A DNA stretch of 9,248 nucleotides from Methylomonas sp. (GTDB taxonomy: Bacteria; Pseudomonadota; Gammaproteobacteria; Methylococcales; Methylomonadaceae), in NCBI GenBank assembly GCA_028688235.1, contig JAQTYP010000106.1:1-9248 (forward strand). The letters are read 5' to 3'. The position numbers and the translations under genes are program-made. Positions 7,498-9,248 of this stretch are shown here, piece after piece. Each line of letters starts with the position of its first letter. Position 1 is the stretch's first letter. Below the pieces are notes generated by a model. The model did not search any database, was not told where the DNA came from, and saw only the letters and a list, made by a program, of their open reading frames with translations.

Positions 7498-7527
7498 ACT
7501 ATAAAACCTTAATAAAAGTGTTGTCAA
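7498..7527 (-). promoter_or_regulatory. Sigma70-like promoter of the PEP-CTERM gene
   Basis: On the minus strand TTGACA (7522-7527, perfect -35) is followed after 18 bases by TATAGT (7498-7503, 5 of 6 for the -10). Transcription would start near 7491, leaving a 5' untranslated region of about 115 bases before the ATG at 7375. No riboswitch or other recognised structure was found in that leader. Confidence 0.6.
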
Positions 7528-7555
7528 ATTGGCCTGTCGATAGCGGTTTTGACAA
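7521..7555. promoter_or_regulatory. Inverted repeat overlapping the -35 box, candidate operator
   Basis: TTGTCAAA (7521-7528) and TTTGACAA (7548-7555) are exact reverse complements separated by 19 bases. One arm contains the -35 box of the PEP-CTERM promoter, so a dimeric regulator binding here could control that gene. The repeat could also fold at the 3' end of the FHA-GGDEF transcript, but a 19-base loop and A/T-rich stem make a terminator less likely. Confidence 0.4.
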
Positions 7556-7580
7556 TAAAGGCTGAGATTGAATAGGGCCG

Positions 7581-8504
7581 TTAGCTCATGCCGAAACAGG
7601 ACACTTCCAGGCGGTTGCGACCGTTTTGTTTGGCCGCATAAAGTGCATCGTCCGCCAGTTTTATGACGATAGGGAGGGAGTCGGACGAGGTCACCCTGCG
7701 AGTACAAACTCCCATGGAGATAGTGGTCGGTATGCTTTGGCCTTGATAGGTAAATTGATGCTGCATGACTGTCTGCCTGATGCGTTCAGCCCAGGCGACC
7801 GCGTCGGTTTCGGTGGTTTCGCGCAACAACATGATGAATTCTTCGCCGCCGTAGCGCGCCAGTAAGTCCGTGCAACGCATTTCCCTGTTCAGGATGTTGG
7901 CTAATTCCTTTAATATTGCGTCGCCCGCCAAATGGCCGTGATTGTCGTTGATGTTTTTGAAGAAATCGACATCGCACATGACGATGGTCAGGTTGTGACT
8001 GTTGCGTAGGCAAAGCGAAAATTCTTCGAAGGCGCGTTGCATGAATGCGCCTCGATTGAGGATGCCGGTCAGGGCATCGGTATACGCGGCCTGATACAGG
8101 GCTTGTTCCGATTGTGCTTCGGTTGGGCATTTATAATCGATGCGCATCGTCGTATCGCCGGCCGAAAGCCTGTCCAGAGAACCCAGCCAACGCTTGACGA
8201 TACGTTCTCCGCCCAAAAATGTGCCGTTGGTGGATTGCAGATCTTCGAACAAGATGTGGCCTTGATACACCGTGAAAACGCCATGGGTGCGGGAAATTTT
8301 CGGGTCGCTAATCACGATGTCGACTTCTTCGCTACGGCCGAAGATATTTTGCTGTTTTTTCAGCTTGAAATGTTTGCCGCGTTCATGTCCCGATAAGATA
8401 ACCAGGTAGGGCTCGGCTATCCGGGGCGACGTGGAGCCTTCGATTGTTTCCGTCACCAGAGTGGGGGAGGGCGCCAGCGAGGTGTCTGAATTCGAAGATG
8501 TCAT
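7581..8504 (-). CDS. FHA-GGDEF protein, probable diguanylate cyclase
   Basis: This 307-residue cytoplasmic protein (numbered from the ATG at 8504) should make cyclic di-GMP from two GTP. After a Ser/Thr/Pro-rich N-terminus, an FHA phosphothreonine-binding domain spans about 31-120, with GRS (56-58), SRTH (71-74) and STNGTF (91-96). The GGDEF domain follows from about 140 to 300, with DVDFFKNINDNHGH (178-191), the active-site motif GGEEF (219-223) and an inhibitory I-site RCTD (210-213) exactly five residues before it. All catalytic features look intact. No membrane segment is seen, so the input is probably a phosphorylated partner rather than an external ligand. The reading frame could begin at a TTG at 8561 (326 residues), but neither start has a clear Shine-Dalgarno; the ATG is preferred because the extension carries no domain. 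No convincing promoter for this gene was found. The dyads in the divergent intergenic region may contribute to its control. Confidence 0.9.
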   Translation of the reverse strand: MTSSNSDTSLAPSPTLVTETIEGSTSPRIAEPYLVILSGHERGKHFKLKKQQNIFGRSEEVDIVISDPKISRTHGVFTVYQGHILFEDLQSTNGTFLGGERIVKRWLGSLDRLSAGDTTMRIDYKCPTEAQSEQALYQAAYTDALTGILNRGAFMQRAFEEFSLCLRNSHNLTIVMCDVDFFKNINDNHGHLAGDAILKELANILNREMRCTDLLARYGGEEFIMLLRETTETDAVAWAERIRQTVMQHQFTYQGQSIPTTISMGVCTRRVTSSDSLPIVIKLADDALYAAKQNGRNRLEVSCFGMS

Positions 8505-8599
8505 GGTCTTTTGCTTTTTGGGTGCCTGAGGTATGGTCGAAAGCAAGCCGTTGCTAATCAACGCTAGTGTTGTTCGAACTTACTGTAACGAATATCACC

Positions 8600-8632
8600 G
8601 AAAACCGGAAGTCTTGTTCCGTTTTCAAACGG
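8600..8632. promoter_or_regulatory. Overlapping dyads upstream of the FHA-GGDEF gene
   Basis: GAAAACCGGAA (8600-8610) pairs with TTCCGTTTTC (8617-8626) apart from a one-base bulge, around a 6-base loop. The overlapping CCGTTT-TC-AAACGG (8619-8632) is a second perfect palindrome. The two structures are mutually exclusive. They could be operator sites or alternative stem-loops in the leader of the FHA-GGDEF transcript (minus strand). Confidence 0.4.
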
Positions 8633-8664
8633 TCTTGGAGATAACGGCGCATGGTACCGGGCCT

Positions 8665-8689
8665 GCAAAAAATAGTTGACTTTTTTTGC
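8665..8689. promoter_or_regulatory. A/T-rich palindrome covering the -35 box of the membrane-protein promoter
   Basis: GCAAAAAA (8665-8672) and TTTTTTGC (8682-8689) are exact reverse complements. The 9-base centre contains AGT-TG-ACT, extending the symmetry with one unpaired base. The plus-strand -35 hexamer TTGACT (8676-8681) sits in the centre, so a repressor bound here would block the promoter. Poly-A/poly-T tracts may also bend the DNA. Confidence 0.45.
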
Positions 8690-8704
8690 GTTGAGGCATA
8701 GATA
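8676..8704 (+). promoter_or_regulatory. Sigma70-like promoter of the membrane-protein gene
   Basis: TTGACT (8676-8681, 5 of 6 for the -35) is followed after 17 bases by TAGATA (8699-8704, fair -10). Transcription would start near 8711, about 33 bases before the ATG at 8744, just enough to include the Shine-Dalgarno. Confidence 0.55.
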
Positions 8705-8722
8705 AGCCTTCGGCTTCTATCT
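8700..8722. promoter_or_regulatory. Small stem-loop overlapping the -10 box
   Basis: AAGCC (8704-8708) pairs with GGCTT (8712-8716) around a TTC loop. Allowing a two-base bulge at 8717-8718, AGAT (8700-8703) pairs with ATCT (8719-8722). Because it spans the -10 box and predicted start point it would be only partly transcribed from that promoter, so a DNA-level operator or an RNA from a more distant promoter are both possible. Confidence 0.3.
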
Positions 8723-8743
8723 CGGAAAGGAAGGACGGCAGTC

Positions 8744-9248
8744 ATGTCAGAAACAAAAGCTTATCTTGATTCTACCGCTCGGTCTATGGTGGCAATTGTC
8801 GCCGGCGTCGACCAGGATGTCGAGCGTGGCGAGGATATTTTGATGCTGGGCTACGGTTTGGTTTTGATGGCGCCTATTTTTGCTCCGATTGCGCCGCCGA
8901 AAGTGTTGTTGCCCTTGATGGCGCTGGTCTTCGTGTTTTCGGTGTGCATGGCCAGAATGAATTTTCTCAGAATCAGACATAAATGGCTAGCTTCCGTTCG
9001 CCTATTGGATGAGCGTGATTTACCCATGCTGCAACCCATCAGCGAAGCGTTGGCCGAACACCCCAAGACTACATTGACCGCGGGCTTCAATCCGTTGAAA
9101 AATTGGGCCCGTACCGTCAAGAGTATTTTGGGGGCTATGCTGATCAATCCGTTTTGGATGCCCATTTTTTACATGCTGGGTCTACTGTTTGCCGAAGACA
9201 AGCAACTGAGTCTGCTTAACCGTGCGGCGATCGCCGTCGAGGAAAAAC
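8744..9248 (+). CDS. Inner-membrane protein of unknown function, partial (3' end outside window)
   Basis: The first 168 codons are present and open to the window end. The N-terminal 30 residues are polar and probably cytoplasmic. Residues about 33-50 and 54-71 are hydrophobic, separated by a Pro-Pro-Lys turn, and probably form a membrane hairpin. A basic and polar segment (about 71-125) follows, then a third hydrophobic stretch at about 128-149. No signal peptide, enzyme motif or family signature was recognised. The start is well supported: two overlapping AAGGA repeats (8727-8735) lie 8 bases before the ATG, and a promoter lies at 8676-8704. It is divergent from the FHA-GGDEF gene, and the shared intergenic region with several dyads makes co-regulation conceivable. 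Function unknown. Confidence 0.8.
   Translation, partial: MSETKAYLDSTARSMVAIVAGVDQDVERGEDILMLGYGLVLMAPIFAPIAPPKVLLPLMALVFVFSVCMARMNFLRIRHKWLASVRLLDERDLPMLQPISEALAEHPKTTLTAGFNPLKNWARTVKSILGAMLINPFWMPIFYMLGLLFAEDKQLSLLNRAAIAVEEK

Noticed and set aside
8505..8561. TTG at 8561 as the start of the FHA-GGDEF gene
   Set aside because: It has no Shine-Dalgarno and adds only a 19-residue segment without domain content. It cannot be fully excluded, because the ATG at 8504 also lacks a clear site.

Overview
The window looks like a piece of a gammaproteobacterial chromosome, most plausibly an aquatic or methanotroph-like lineage (Methylococcales would fit). That placement is inference from three things: moderate GC, a VPLPA-type PEP-CTERM protein, and a combined Anbu/alpha-E/transglutaminase-amidoligase cluster. 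No marker gene in the window fixes the taxonomy. No rRNA, tRNA, CRISPR array, transposase or phage gene was seen.

Region 1 (1-6547, all on the + strand) is a gene cluster. The first 15 bases look like the tail of an upstream gene, probably the circularly permuted ATP-grasp partner. They are followed by an alpha-E helical protein (19-1008), the proteasome-like NTN hydrolase Anbu (1033-1800), a 1091-residue transglutaminase fused to a putative GS-like amidoligase (DUF2126; 2009-5284), and a protein resembling 4-hydroxyphenylpyruvate dioxygenase of the VOC superfamily (5327-6547). From memory, comparative genomics has proposed that the ATP-grasp/alpha-E/GS-like ligase/NTN-hydrolase set forms a peptide-synthesis or peptide-tagging pathway: ligases build or attach a peptide, the transglutaminase-fold domain trims or transfers it, and Anbu hydrolyses it. 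The biochemistry is not settled. The dioxygenase-like gene at the 3' end is the least expected member and the best candidate here for an undescribed extension of the system. A palindromic, MITE-like element of about 149 bp (1803-1951) lies between Anbu and the transglutaminase gene.

Region 2 (6548-7580) starts with a convergent junction carrying a perfect 9-bp stem-loop. After it comes a minus-strand gene for a secreted PEP-CTERM (VPLPA-type) protein, with a recognisable sigma70-like promoter and an overlapping inverted repeat.

Region 3 (7581-9248) has a minus-strand FHA-GGDEF diguanylate cyclase with an intact GGEEF active site and an RxxD inhibitory site. It is divergent from a plus-strand membrane protein of unknown function that is cut by the window end. 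The intergenic region between them holds several dyads and a good plus-strand promoter. Regions 2 and 3 suggest surface or matrix proteins and c-di-GMP signalling. Nothing in the sequence links them functionally to the amidoligase cluster.
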